This document shows, piece after piece, positions 1-7,247 of a DNA stretch of 11,288 nt. The number at the start of each line of letters is the position of its first letter. Positions within the stretch are counted from its first letter, which is position 1. The translations under genes were made by a program, and so were the position numbers. The stretch is taken from assembly GCA_003167475.1 (NCBI GenBank), contig PMTB01000139.1, forward strand, positions 1-11,288, in the 5' to 3' direction. The stretch comes from a candidate division FCPU426 bacterium (GTDB taxonomy: Bacteria; Oederibacteriota; PGYV01; Palsa-1178). Below the pieces are notes generated by a model. The model was given only the letters and a program-made list of their open reading frames with translations. It had not been told where the DNA came from and ran no database searches.

Positions 1-785
1 CAGTATTCAAAGCCGATGGAATACAAGGGGTCGTAGTCGGGATTGATGACAGCCTGCGCCGATATCAAAAACGCCCCCCCCCACATGTTAAGTTCATCGG
101 ATAGTCCGCAGTTGAAAATGCGCGGCGGATCAAATGCAAGAGAGTGCATCTTAAGCTCGGAACCCAGGTTTGATATGTCAACACCGAGTCTTAAAAAGTT
201 CCCGTTGTAGTATTGTTTATACAGGAAGCCGATATCGGCGGTGATGTTAAACCCCGTGTAAGTGTCTATGGTCTGGGAGATGTATTTTATGGTGATACCG
301 GCCGAAAGAAAATCCCTGATATCCATCGCGTAGCCAAGGGTCACCCCGAGGTCATAAGGCGAAAAGTGGTCGGTAAGGGTGTAGTACGGATACGTTTCAA
401 GGTATGAAGGGTCATATGACGGCAATGCGGTTGTTCTTGTGAGTTCATCAACGCGGAACCAGGCGAGCGCCAGCCCGAGCTTTCCGGTATCCGTATAGGG
501 GACCGGGCTTACCAGGGCCAGGTGCTCGTAATTGATATTCTGGAACCAGTTTATGTGGGTGAACTGGGCCTCATACCCTATCACAGACGTCAAACCCGCG
601 GGGTTGTAATAAAGCCCGTATGTCCCGTCCGAAACAGCCGTGAAGGCTTCGCCCATCCCGGCAGCGCGGGCAAAAGGCGGGATTTTGACGAAATTAGTGC
701 TCGTGGTCCCCACAAGCTCCGCCCCGGCAAAGGAATATACGCATAAAAACACGCAAAAGGACAATACCAAAAAAAGTTTTTTCAA
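1..785 (-). CDS. PorV/UPF0164-type outer-membrane beta-barrel protein, 3' end cut by window
   Basis: 261 residues are visible; the reading frame is open to the window edge, so the C-terminus lies outside. I chose a TTG start (785-783) because GGGGTGG lies about 5 bases upstream and no in-frame ATG precedes the secretion signal. Residues 1 to about 22 (MKKLFLVLSFCVFLCVYSFA) form a typical Sec signal peptide. After it comes the conserved N-terminal block of the PorV/PorQ/UPF0164 family: FVKIPPFARAAGMGEAF, then AVSDGTYGLYYNPAGL. The rest alternates aromatic and polar residues (GLALAWFRV, GVTLGYAM, AGITIKYISQT, FLRLGVDISNLGS), as expected for transmembrane beta strands. Family members are outer-membrane barrels; some serve type IX secretion, others have no known role, and none of this can be assigned here. 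A run of nine G lies in codons 235-238. The gene is divergent from the plus-strand cluster and has its own probable promoter. Confidence 0.85.
   Translation of the reverse strand, partial: MKKLFLVLSFCVFLCVYSFAGAELVGTTSTNFVKIPPFARAAGMGEAFTAVSDGTYGLYYNPAGLTSVIGYEAQFTHINWFQNINYEHLALVSPVPYTDTGKLGLALAWFRVDELTRTTALPSYDPSYLETYPYYTLTDHFSPYDLGVTLGYAMDIRDFLSAGITIKYISQTIDTYTGFNITADIGFLYKQYYNGNFLRLGVDISNLGSELKMHSLAFDPPRIFNCGLSDELNMWGGAFLISAQAVINPDYDPLYSIGFEY
74..82 (-). repeat. Homopolymer of nine G inside the barrel gene
   Basis: Nine consecutive C on the plus strand are nine G in the coding strand (codons TGG GGG GGG GCG, residues 235-238). With nine G the frame continues into sensible barrel sequence to the window edge. 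A gain or loss of one base would end the protein early. It could be a slippage site or an assembly length error. Confidence 0.6.
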
Positions 786-816
786 ATACCACCCCGTTAA
801 TATAAGTTGATAAGTA

Positions 817-845
817 ATTTTAAAATAAAGGCATAAAAATAGCAA
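817..845 (-). promoter_or_regulatory. Predicted sigma70-like promoter of the barrel gene
   Basis: Read on the minus strand: TTGCTA (845-840), a 17-base spacer, then TAAAAT (822-817). These match TTGACA at 4 of 6 and TATAAT at 5 of 6. The expected start near 810 leaves a leader of about 25 bases before the TTG codon, which contains the GGGGTGG ribosome site. Confidence 0.5.
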
Positions 846-907
846 CAGTTAAAAATCCTAAAATCGTATTTTTGGTCTGTATATGCGGTTTTCAAGATTT
901 TATGTTA

Positions 908-936
908 TTTACTAAAACCCCAAAATCAGATATAAT
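908..936 (+). promoter_or_regulatory. Predicted sigma70-like promoter of the plus-strand cluster
   Basis: TTTACT (908-913), a 17-base spacer, and a perfect TATAAT (931-936). The expected transcript start is near 943, about 45 bases before the ATG at 989. This location rules out the longer reading frame that would begin at 872. Confidence 0.6.
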
Positions 937-977
937 TTATTCTATTCATTGGTCCTACTTAACTTATAATAAGGAAA

Positions 978-983
978 GAGGTG
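978..983 (+). promoter_or_regulatory. Ribosome binding site that fixes the start at 989
   Basis: GAGGTG lies 5 bases before ATG 989 in a purine-rich stretch (AAGGAAAGAGGTGGG). It supports 989 over the upstream in-frame codon at 872, which lies ahead of the promoter. Confidence 0.7.
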
Positions 984-988
984 GGTTC

Positions 989-2311
989 ATGTCAAATTAC
1001 AACCAGTTTTTTATAAGGATGCAGGATGGAACCATAAAGCAGATAAACCCTTTTACAGGCACAGAAGTTTGGACAGTACCGGGAAGGGCGAGCAAACCCA
1101 TTACGAACGCGGTCCCAACCACGGCCAAAAAAATAGAAAAAAAGAAGAAAGAGGACTACTGTAATTTCTGCGAGGGAAAATATGAGAATACGCCGCCTGA
1201 AAAGGAGCGCCTCGTAAAAATAGGCGGCAAGTATGTGGCCATGAAAGGGTTAAAGCCCGGCATCTTAAGCCAGACCACGGCCGAATTCAGGCGCGTGCCC
1301 AACCTCTTTGAAATAGTAACCATGGAATACTGGAAGAAAAATTTCGGGTACCAGTACCCGGAAGAGGTTAAAAAAAGAAAAGAAGATTACCTGGCCGACA
1401 AGGCCGGGTATGAGCACGTGATGCACATCATAAACATGAAACTCCAGCTCCTTGGCAGGGACCCCACGCAGGTTTCCGAGGGGGAAAAACTCGACATGTC
1501 GGACGCTTTTTTTGCCGGCGGCCACGAGCTCATAGTCGGCAGGAATCACTACATAAAGGACGCCGAGTTTGAGACGCAGCTTTGCAATTCCGGCGAGATG
1601 ACGCCCGAGGAACACTATCAGTACCTTAAATTCACAATAAAAGGCCTTGAGGATATTTACAATAACAACAAGTACGCCAGGTATGTATCCATATTCCAAA
1701 ACTGGCTCAAACCCGCGGGCGCGTCGTTTGACCATTTGCACAAGCAGCTTGTCGCCATAGACGAGTGGGGCGTCTCGATCGAAAGAGAGATAAACCTGAT
1801 AAGGAAAAACCCGAATATATATAATGAGATGGGAGCGAACCTCGCGTCTTACTTCAACCTGGTGGTGGCGGAGAATGATTACGCCATAGCGTTCTCGGAT
1901 ATAGGCCACAGGTTCCCGACACTGTGCGTATTTTCGAAAAGCGAGGCCGTATACCCGTATGAAATGTCGGACAAGGAACTGCGCGGCTTTTCCGACATAG
2001 TGCACTCGGTGCACCACGCCATCACAAACCAGATAGCCACAAACGAGGAGTGGTATTACACGCCCAAGGATTCCATAGATGTCATGCCGCTTCATATACT
2101 TATCAAGCTCAGGGTTAACACTCCTGCCGGGTTTGAAGGCGGCACAAAGGTCTACATAAACCCGATGAACCCGTATGACCTGCGCGACAAAATAATCACA
2201 AGGCTTCAGGAGGCCAGGAACGAAGACAGGATAGCGAAGATATCCATCGGAACCGAGTGCAAGACGGAAGTGAACCCGCTTATGTACTACAAAAAATATT
2301 ATAAAGCCTAA
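989..2311 (+). CDS. GalT-like (HIT superfamily) nucleotidylyltransferase-related protein, DUF4921-like
   Basis: A 440-residue protein. Residues 58-70 (CNFCEGKYENTPP) resemble the zinc-site and TPPE segment of galactose-1-phosphate uridylyltransferase. GGHELIV (177-183) matches the GalT block GGHEV-V. Residues 244-255 (GASFDHLHKQLV) hold H249-x-H251-x-Q253, equivalent to GalT HPHGQ, where the second His carries the nucleotidyl group. The C-terminal half has a second HIT-like segment (LHILIKLRVNTPAGFEGG, 368-385). Overall length and the HLHKQ variant fit the DUF4921 group from memory, not from a search. Family chemistry is nucleotide transfer between a sugar phosphate and a nucleotide sugar; the substrate cannot be read here, and no galK or galE is nearby. 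No signal peptide is present, so it is cytoplasmic. The downstream lipoprotein gene begins 9 bases after its stop, suggesting one transcript. Confidence 0.75.
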   Translation: MSNYNQFFIRMQDGTIKQINPFTGTEVWTVPGRASKPITNAVPTTAKKIEKKKKEDYCNFCEGKYENTPPEKERLVKIGGKYVAMKGLKPGILSQTTAEFRRVPNLFEIVTMEYWKKNFGYQYPEEVKKRKEDYLADKAGYEHVMHIINMKLQLLGRDPTQVSEGEKLDMSDAFFAGGHELIVGRNHYIKDAEFETQLCNSGEMTPEEHYQYLKFTIKGLEDIYNNNKYARYVSIFQNWLKPAGASFDHLHKQLVAIDEWGVSIEREINLIRKNPNIYNEMGANLASYFNLVVAENDYAIAFSDIGHRFPTLCVFSKSEAVYPYEMSDKELRGFSDIVHSVHHAITNQIATNEEWYYTPKDSIDVMPLHILIKLRVNTPAGFEGGTKVYINPMNPYDLRDKIITRLQEARNEDRIAKISIGTECKTEVNPLMYYKKYYKA

Positions 2312-2320
2312 AGGGGTGAA

Positions 2321-3286
2321 ATGATGAAAAAAATTATCTCGTTCGTTTTAGGAGCCGCGCTTGTTTTGCTTTTGGCATCCTGCGACACAACTACCGCCGA
2401 AGTAAAGCCGGATAACACCATACTAAATCCGCCCGGGCAAACCCAGAAGGCCGCAGAAGAAAAAACGGCCCCCTCCGCGTCAAATGACAGGACCGACATA
2501 TCCGAGCCGTCGGAGCCGCTTTCCGGAATGGAGATAAAAAAACTGGACGACGCCACAATAGCCATAGTGGGTTCCTACGTGCTTACCAAAGAAAAATACA
2601 GGGTTATCACGGAATATATGAACCAGAAATTTGACTACAAGCTGACCAAAGAGCAGGAAAAGGAATTCATAGAGTACATAGTGAACAAAAAAATGATGGC
2701 CATGGAGGCGCGCTCGCTGGGCTACGCGGACAAGCCCGAGATAAAGGCAAAATACGAGTGGGATTTTGACGACATACTTTCGCACGTTTATTACGCTGAA
2801 AATGTTGAAAAAAAATCACAGGTCTCGGAAAAAGACGCAAAGGTCTATTATGACGCACACACCGGCGATTTTGTGGAGATAAAGGCGCAGCACATACTGG
2901 TAAAAAACAAGACGCTTGCCGAGTCCCTGCATAAAAGGATACTTGGCGGCGAGTCGTTTGAAGAACTGGCGAAGAAGTACTCGGAAGACGCCACAACCAA
3001 GGAAAAAGGCGGAAACCTCGGGGCTTTTACAAAAGGCGTCATGGTGCAGGAATTTGAGGACGCGGCTTTCGCGCTGGGAGATAACGAGGTATCACAGCCG
3101 GTAAAAACAGTTTACGGCTACCACCTGATAAAGGTCCTTGAGAGGAAGAAATACTCATATGACGACTCCAAGGACAAAATAGTGAAGATGATCAAGGAAA
3201 AAAAGCAGCAGCAGGTCTTTGACGACGCGATCGGGGCGCTTAAAAAGAAATACAAAGTCACGGTGAACCAGGACGCGGTAAGGTAG
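2321..3286 (+). CDS. PpiC/parvulin-type peptidyl-prolyl isomerase lipoprotein (SurA/PrsA-like)
   Basis: A 321-residue protein. Residues 3-20 form a lipoprotein signal ending in the lipobox LASC, with C21 as the lipidated residue. A low-complexity Pro/Ser/Glu-rich tether (22-70) follows. Residues 75-170 look like the helical SurA/PrsA N-terminal chaperone segment (IAIVGSYVLTKEKYRVI, then VNKKMMAMEARSLGY). Residues 186-277 are a clear rotamase domain (IKAQHILVKNK, SFEELAKKYSEDATTKEKGG, LGAF, EFEDAAFAL, VKTVYGYHLIKVLERK). A basic, helical tail follows. Such proteins catalyse prolyl isomerisation and chaperone exported or outer-membrane proteins in the periplasm. Two adjacent ATGs (2321, 2324) are possible, with AAGGGGTG just upstream; spacing slightly favours 2324. 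It probably shares the promoter of the GalT-like gene. Confidence 0.88.
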   Translation: MMKKIISFVLGAALVLLLASCDTTTAEVKPDNTILNPPGQTQKAAEEKTAPSASNDRTDISEPSEPLSGMEIKKLDDATIAIVGSYVLTKEKYRVITEYMNQKFDYKLTKEQEKEFIEYIVNKKMMAMEARSLGYADKPEIKAKYEWDFDDILSHVYYAENVEKKSQVSEKDAKVYYDAHTGDFVEIKAQHILVKNKTLAESLHKRILGGESFEELAKKYSEDATTKEKGGNLGAFTKGVMVQEFEDAAFALGDNEVSQPVKTVYGYHLIKVLERKKYSYDDSKDKIVKMIKEKKQQQVFDDAIGALKKKYKVTVNQDAVR

Positions 3287-3298
3287 TACGGATTTTTT

Positions 3299-3355
3299 CC
3301 GGCGGGTTGTCATTAAGAGCCCTTCGATTGGTCCGCGCAAATGACATCCTTCCGG
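3299..3355. repeat. Imperfect inverted repeat between the two lipoprotein genes
   Basis: CCGG (3299-3302), GG (3305-3306) and TGTCATT (3308-3314) pair in register with AATGACA (3340-3346), CC (3348-3349) and CCGG (3352-3355). Symmetric mismatches separate the blocks, and the loop is 25 bases. No T-run follows on either strand in the correct place, so it is not a canonical terminator. The rest of the gap (3287-3421) holds an A/T-rich leader and AAAAGG before ATG 3422; I saw no convincing promoter. Confidence 0.5.
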
Positions 3356-3421
3356 ACCGGCGCTTGCTGCAATTAATATCGGGTTTAAAGAAATAAATAA
3401 AATAAACGGGAAAAGGCAACC

Positions 3422-5764
3422 ATGAAAAACACATTCAAAACTGTTGTACTGTTTATCATCTGCGGATACCTGGTATACGCCATGTCCGGATGCGTGACTC
3501 CAAAAATCATTAAGACCACAGAGGCCGCCGTAAAAGACAAGAACGTGCAGGTTTCCGACGATGAGTTTGAGTTCTGGAAAAAACTCGCCAAGGAAGGCAA
3601 GGATTCCGCGGAGCGGTCAAAGGGGGCTTTCTGGGCCGGGCAGTACCATTACAATAAAAAGAACCTGCCCGACGCGCTGAAGTATTTCGAGTTCAACGAA
3701 AAATATTATCCGGACACGGACTGGGGATACCTCTCGATCGCCCGGCTTTTTGATATTGATATGGAAAGGGCCAACACAGAGAACGCTTACGCGGGGCTTA
3801 AGGTCATGCTTGAAAAGCGGCATGAGTTCGCGCAGTTTGAATCCGTCGCAATTGACAGGCTTAAGGCATTGGTTTCTTCAATGAAGAGGGACGAATTAAA
3901 ATCGCTTTACGCGAAGCATATACATAAAATGATGGACGAGTACGCGCTTTACTACCTGTGCAGACTGGATTACGCCGAGAAAAATTTTGATGAGTTTTAC
4001 ACGCACGCAAACGCCTTCCTTATAGATTTCAGGGACTCGGCTTTCTACCAGGAGATAACGGCAAATTACAAGGCATCCGTCAAATACAAGCCCGTCAGCG
4101 CCGGCAAGATAGGGGTCATCATACCGCTTACCGGCAAATCAATGGACATAGGCAGCCTGGTAAAAAGCGGGCTGGAAATAGCGCTTTCCGAGTATAATTC
4201 CACAAAAGAGCCTGCCATGGCATTGAGCCTCATATATATAGACGAAGAAAACCCCAAGCTTGAAGCTGCGGTCACTAAGGCGATAGAAACAGACGGCGTG
4301 ATCGCTTTTATCGGGCCTCTGTACTCAAAGACAGTCAAGGCCCTGGAGCCGGTGATGGAACGCTACAACACCGCGCTCTTTTCATCAACCGCGGGACAGC
4401 CGGACCTCACGGGCAAAAGCCAATACTTTTTCAGGAACTGCGGCACTGCCAAAGGCCAGGCGTATGCCACAGCAAGGTATATAATGGAAAACACGGCGTT
4501 CAGGAATATTGCCTCGATATATTCGGATAACGCTTACGGGAAAATACTGAATGACTCGTTCGCGGAAAAGATAAAAAGCTCGGGCGGCAATATGGTGCGG
4601 CAGGTGGCTTACGACCCAAAGCAGAATGATTTTCAGGAACAGATGGTGCTACTTGGCGGGATAAACACGATACTGCTAAAAGAGAAGCGGGCTACGGAAA
4701 AAATGAAGCTTGATGACGAGATGGAAGCCGCGGGTAAAAAGATGGTGGCGAAAGCTTTTGATTACATGAATATAATCCCTCCTGACGACGACGCCATCCC
4801 AAAGCCGACCCCGGACCCAAAAATAAAAAAGGTGAATTTCTGCCTTGTGCACCTTTCCCCGCGCGGGGACGACGTCAGGCGCCTTTTGATAGACGACGAC
4901 ATGACGAAAAAACTCAGCTATACCCTGGCAAAATCCAGCGCTTCAAGCGTGATAAAGCAAAAAAATGTGGATGACGCCATGGCCGGTATGGGAGTGGAGG
5001 CCGAGGACCTTGACAGGGAAATCGCGCTCAATATAGCCTCGAAGCAGGACGCGGATGTGCTTATATGGGGCAGGATAGTGGAGGAAAAAGCCGATACCAT
5101 CACCGCAAACTTCATGCCGGAACTTACCGTGGACTCAAAAGGCAACTCCAGCGTGGTATATAATTTTACCGAGGATGATTATTTCAAGTTCAGGATAACC
5201 CTGCAGGCCATATCGGTCAAGGACGAGGCTGTCCTCGACGAGGTGAGCCTGGACTACAGGAAAGTAAAGGACCCGAAAAAGAACCCCATCACCATAGACG
5301 CTCTTTACATACCTGCAACCGACAGGAAGATGGTACTTATTAAGGACCAGCTGAAGTTCTATGATTTTGACCTGCCGGTATTCGGTTCGTCGGCAATGTC
5401 ATCCGGTTACATAGATAATTTCAAGGAGAACGTGGATGGTATTATATTTCCAATAGAATTTTATCCGGACGACGCCGACCCCGTGGTAGCCGAATTTGTC
5501 AGGAAGTACAAGGATAAATACGCCAATACTCCAGAGGCTATTGCCGCGGCTTCCTATGACGCGCTTAAGATCGAGTGTTCGGTGCTGGACAAGCTGGTAA
5601 CGTCCAGGGAAAATTTCAGGGATGCGCTTGCGCTCACAAAAAATTATCCCGGCGTGACAGGAATGTTTTCCTTTGACCCGGCTGGCGATTCGGTAAAAGA
5701 GTACTACATGATGCAGGCCGGGAAAGAAAGCCCGAAACTGCTGAAAAAAGTCACGGGGGAATAA
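3422..5764 (+). CDS. Large lipoprotein: TPR-like region plus type I periplasmic-binding fold with an inserted CsgG/LpoB-like domain
   Basis: A 780-residue protein. The N-terminal signal (residues 5-23) ends in MSGC, with C24 the probable lipidation site; Met at -3 is unusual. Residues 45-215 look helical and TPR-like (SKGAFWAGQYHYNKKNLPDA, ALYYLCRLDYAEKNFDEFYT). Residues 228-410 match the first part of a LivJ/LpoA-type binding fold (KIGVIIPLTG, IAFIGPLYSKT, ALFSSTAG, FFRNCGTAKGQA, IASIYSDNAYGK). The fold resumes at 625 with DALYIPATDRKMVLIKDQL and runs to the end (PVFGSSAM, PEAIAAASYDAL, GVTGMFSFDPAGD). Between them are a charged, Pro-rich linker (411-467) and a separate alpha/beta domain (468-612) that includes SSVIKQKNVDDAM, IASKQDADVLIWGRIVEE and ITLQAISVKDEAVLDEVS, resembling TolB-N/CsgG/LpoB. 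A plausible role is an outer-membrane lipoprotein regulating a penicillin-binding protein; ligand sensing is an alternative. The start has AAAAGG upstream. Confidence 0.75.
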   Translation: MKNTFKTVVLFIICGYLVYAMSGCVTPKIIKTTEAAVKDKNVQVSDDEFEFWKKLAKEGKDSAERSKGAFWAGQYHYNKKNLPDALKYFEFNEKYYPDTDWGYLSIARLFDIDMERANTENAYAGLKVMLEKRHEFAQFESVAIDRLKALVSSMKRDELKSLYAKHIHKMMDEYALYYLCRLDYAEKNFDEFYTHANAFLIDFRDSAFYQEITANYKASVKYKPVSAGKIGVIIPLTGKSMDIGSLVKSGLEIALSEYNSTKEPAMALSLIYIDEENPKLEAAVTKAIETDGVIAFIGPLYSKTVKALEPVMERYNTALFSSTAGQPDLTGKSQYFFRNCGTAKGQAYATARYIMENTAFRNIASIYSDNAYGKILNDSFAEKIKSSGGNMVRQVAYDPKQNDFQEQMVLLGGINTILLKEKRATEKMKLDDEMEAAGKKMVAKAFDYMNIIPPDDDAIPKPTPDPKIKKVNFCLVHLSPRGDDVRRLLIDDDMTKKLSYTLAKSSASSVIKQKNVDDAMAGMGVEAEDLDREIALNIASKQDADVLIWGRIVEEKADTITANFMPELTVDSKGNSSVVYNFTEDDYFKFRITLQAISVKDEAVLDEVSLDYRKVKDPKKNPITIDALYIPATDRKMVLIKDQLKFYDFDLPVFGSSAMSSGYIDNFKENVDGIIFPIEFYPDDADPVVAEFVRKYKDKYANTPEAIAAASYDALKIECSVLDKLVTSRENFRDALALTKNYPGVTGMFSFDPAGDSVKEYYMMQAGKESPKLLKKVTGE

Positions 5765-5765
5765 T

Positions 5766-6998
5766 ATGAAATACCAACGCCTCCGCGGTGTAAAGGATGT
5801 CCTGCCGGACTCAACGCCGGTTTGGGAGCACATAATCACAAAGGCATGCGGCGTATTCGGCATGTATGATTACAGGCTTTTGATCACGCCGACCATAGAG
5901 GAGATAGGGCTTTTCACCCGCGGTATAGGTGAATCCTCCGATATAGTCATGAAAGAAATGTATGATTTTAAGGATAAAAAAGGAAGGCATATAGTACTCA
6001 GGCCCGAGGGCACGGCAGGGGTGGTAAGGGCTTATATAGAAAACAATATGGGCCCGAAGGCAAATCTGTTTTACTTAGGACAGATGTTCCGCTATGAACG
6101 CCCGCAGGCCGGCCGTTACAGGGAATTTTTCCAGATAGGAGTCGAGAGTTTTGGCGACGCGACGCCATATAAAGACGCCGAAGTGATACGCATGGCCGCG
6201 GGAATAATAGAGGCCATAGGCATCACGGGCAGCATATTGAACATCAACTGCCTGGCTGCGGAAGACGGTTATTATGATAAGTTAAAGGCTTTTTTGGAAA
6301 CGAAAAGGCCTCATCTCTGCGAAGACTGCCTGAACAAGCTCGAACGCGTGCCAATCAGGGTTCTTGACTGCAAAAATGAAACATGCAAAAAAGCCGTTGT
6401 TGACGCACCTCTTATCACGCAGAATCTGAAGCCCGACGCACTTGCACATTACGTGAAGATAAAAGAACTGCTCAATTCCACGGGCACGGCGTTTGTTGAA
6501 ACGCCGACCATGGTCAGGGGGCTGGATTATTATACAGGTACGGTTTTTGAGTTCACCACGGACAAACTAGGGCCGCAGCAGAACACAATACTTGCCGGCG
6601 GAAGGTACGACAACCTGGTGGAAGAATTGGGCGGAAAGAAAACGCCGGCCACGGGTTTCGCGCTGGGAATAGAAAGAATGGCGGAAGTGCTCACAGGTGA
6701 AGGCAAAACAGTGGACCTGAATGTCCCGGATATTTTCATAGTGGCTGACAAGGCGTATCTGAACGAAGGGTACGGCCTGCTCAATAAATTAAGGGCGCAG
6801 GGAATAAAGGCGGCCATGAGTTTTGAGGGCAACAGTTTCAAGAGCCAGTTCAGGGAAGCGGAGTCAAAAAAATCAAGGTTTGTGGTTGTCATAGGGGAGA
6901 ATGAGATAAAGGCCGGGAATTTTGCGCTGAAAAATATGAAGAGCGGCACGCAGCAGCTGGTGGATTTTGATTGTATAGTGAAGGAAGTTAAGAAATAG
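5766..6998 (+). CDS. hisS: Histidyl-tRNA synthetase
   Basis: A 410-residue class II synthetase that charges tRNA-His with histidine in the cytoplasm. The N-terminal RLRGVKDVLPD (residues 5-15) is the usual HisRS opening. Motif 2 spans 103-130 (YLGQMFRYERPQAGRYREFF, then QIGVESFG). The histidine-specific motif RGLDYYTGTVFEF is at 251-263. Motif 3 is at 277-305 (AGGRYDNLVEELGG, ATGFALGIERM). The insertion region carries four cysteines (185, 188, 202, 207), common in bacterial HisRS. The C-terminal anticodon-binding domain runs from about 320 to 405. Length is normal. ATG 5766 comes 1 base after the previous stop, with GGGGGA 5 bases upstream, so translation is probably coupled. Immediately downstream lies a 227-base inverted repeat. 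Confidence 0.97.
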   Translation: MKYQRLRGVKDVLPDSTPVWEHIITKACGVFGMYDYRLLITPTIEEIGLFTRGIGESSDIVMKEMYDFKDKKGRHIVLRPEGTAGVVRAYIENNMGPKANLFYLGQMFRYERPQAGRYREFFQIGVESFGDATPYKDAEVIRMAAGIIEAIGITGSILNINCLAAEDGYYDKLKAFLETKRPHLCEDCLNKLERVPIRVLDCKNETCKKAVVDAPLITQNLKPDALAHYVKIKELLNSTGTAFVETPTMVRGLDYYTGTVFEFTTDKLGPQQNTILAGGRYDNLVEELGGKKTPATGFALGIERMAEVLTGEGKTVDLNVPDIFIVADKAYLNEGYGLLNKLRAQGIKAAMSFEGNSFKSQFREAESKKSRFVVVIGENEIKAGNFALKNMKSGTQQLVDFDCIVKEVKK

Positions 6999-7000
6999 AA

Positions 7001-7227
7001 GAGTATAAGAGACAAGAGACTGAAGTAGATCTAAGTTGTTAAGCCAAAAGCCAAAAGACAAAAGTAAAGGGAAGCAGTACAGGAAGTGCAAGTTGATAAG
7101 TAGGAACTGCCTTACTTGCACTTCCTTGTTTTTACTTGTTTTTGTTTTACTTAACTTTTGTCTTTTGGCTTTTGGCTTAAAAACTTAAACGCAGGATTTA
7201 AACTCCAGTCTCTTGTCTCTAACACTC
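7001..7227. repeat. Large nested inverted repeat filling the hisS-pdxA gap
   Basis: Three pairs of arms are nested. The outer pair is 7001-7026 with 7202-7227 (26 bases, 3 mismatches; core AGAGACAAGAGACTG). The middle pair is 7033-7065 with 7154-7186 (33 bases, 1 mismatch; contains GCCAAAAGCCAAAAGACAAAAG split across repeats of the word GCCAAAA). The inner pair is 7081-7093 with 7114-7126 (13 bases, perfect; AGGAAGTGCAAGT). It begins 2 bases after the hisS stop and ends 34 bases before the pdxA start. No coding potential is seen. It could be a non-autonomous mobile element of MITE type or a structured RNA. Confidence 0.8.
7081..7150 (+). terminator. Possible Rho-independent terminator after hisS
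   Basis: A 13-bp perfect stem (AGGAAGTGCAAGT at 7081-7093 with 7114-7126) and a 20-base loop are followed at once by a T-rich tract (TTGTTTTTACTTGTTTTTG and further T). The shape fits a terminator, but the stem is not GC-rich, the loop is large and the T tract is interrupted. The same bases are the core of the larger inverted repeat. Confidence 0.35.
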
Positions 7228-7247
7228 AACAATGTTTTATTTCAACG

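Noticed and set aside
1..785. A frameshift at the G run in the barrel gene.
   Set aside because: Recounting gave nine G, and the frame then stays open with sensible sequence to the window edge. My first reading with ten G produced a false stop.
872..988. A longer start for the GalT-like gene, adding 39 residues.
   Set aside because: The added part spans a good promoter with TATAAT at 931-936, and ATG 989 has a strong ribosome site.
1265..2095. A 276-residue open frame on the minus strand.
   Set aside because: It lies wholly inside the GalT-like gene, has no ribosome site or recognisable domain, and reads as an antisense shadow of biased codon use.
3361..3421. A promoter before the large lipoprotein (TTGCTG at 3364-3369).
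   Set aside because: No -10 element at proper spacing matches better than 3 of 6 bases, so I could not support it.
5399..5863. A minus-strand frame of 154 residues across the lipoprotein-hisS junction.
   Set aside because: It is antisense to two well-supported genes and has no recognisable protein features.
7001..7227. A CRISPR-like or tandem repeat array suggested by repeated GCCAAAA words.
   Set aside because: The repeats are arms of an inverted repeat, with no regular direct repeats and spacers.
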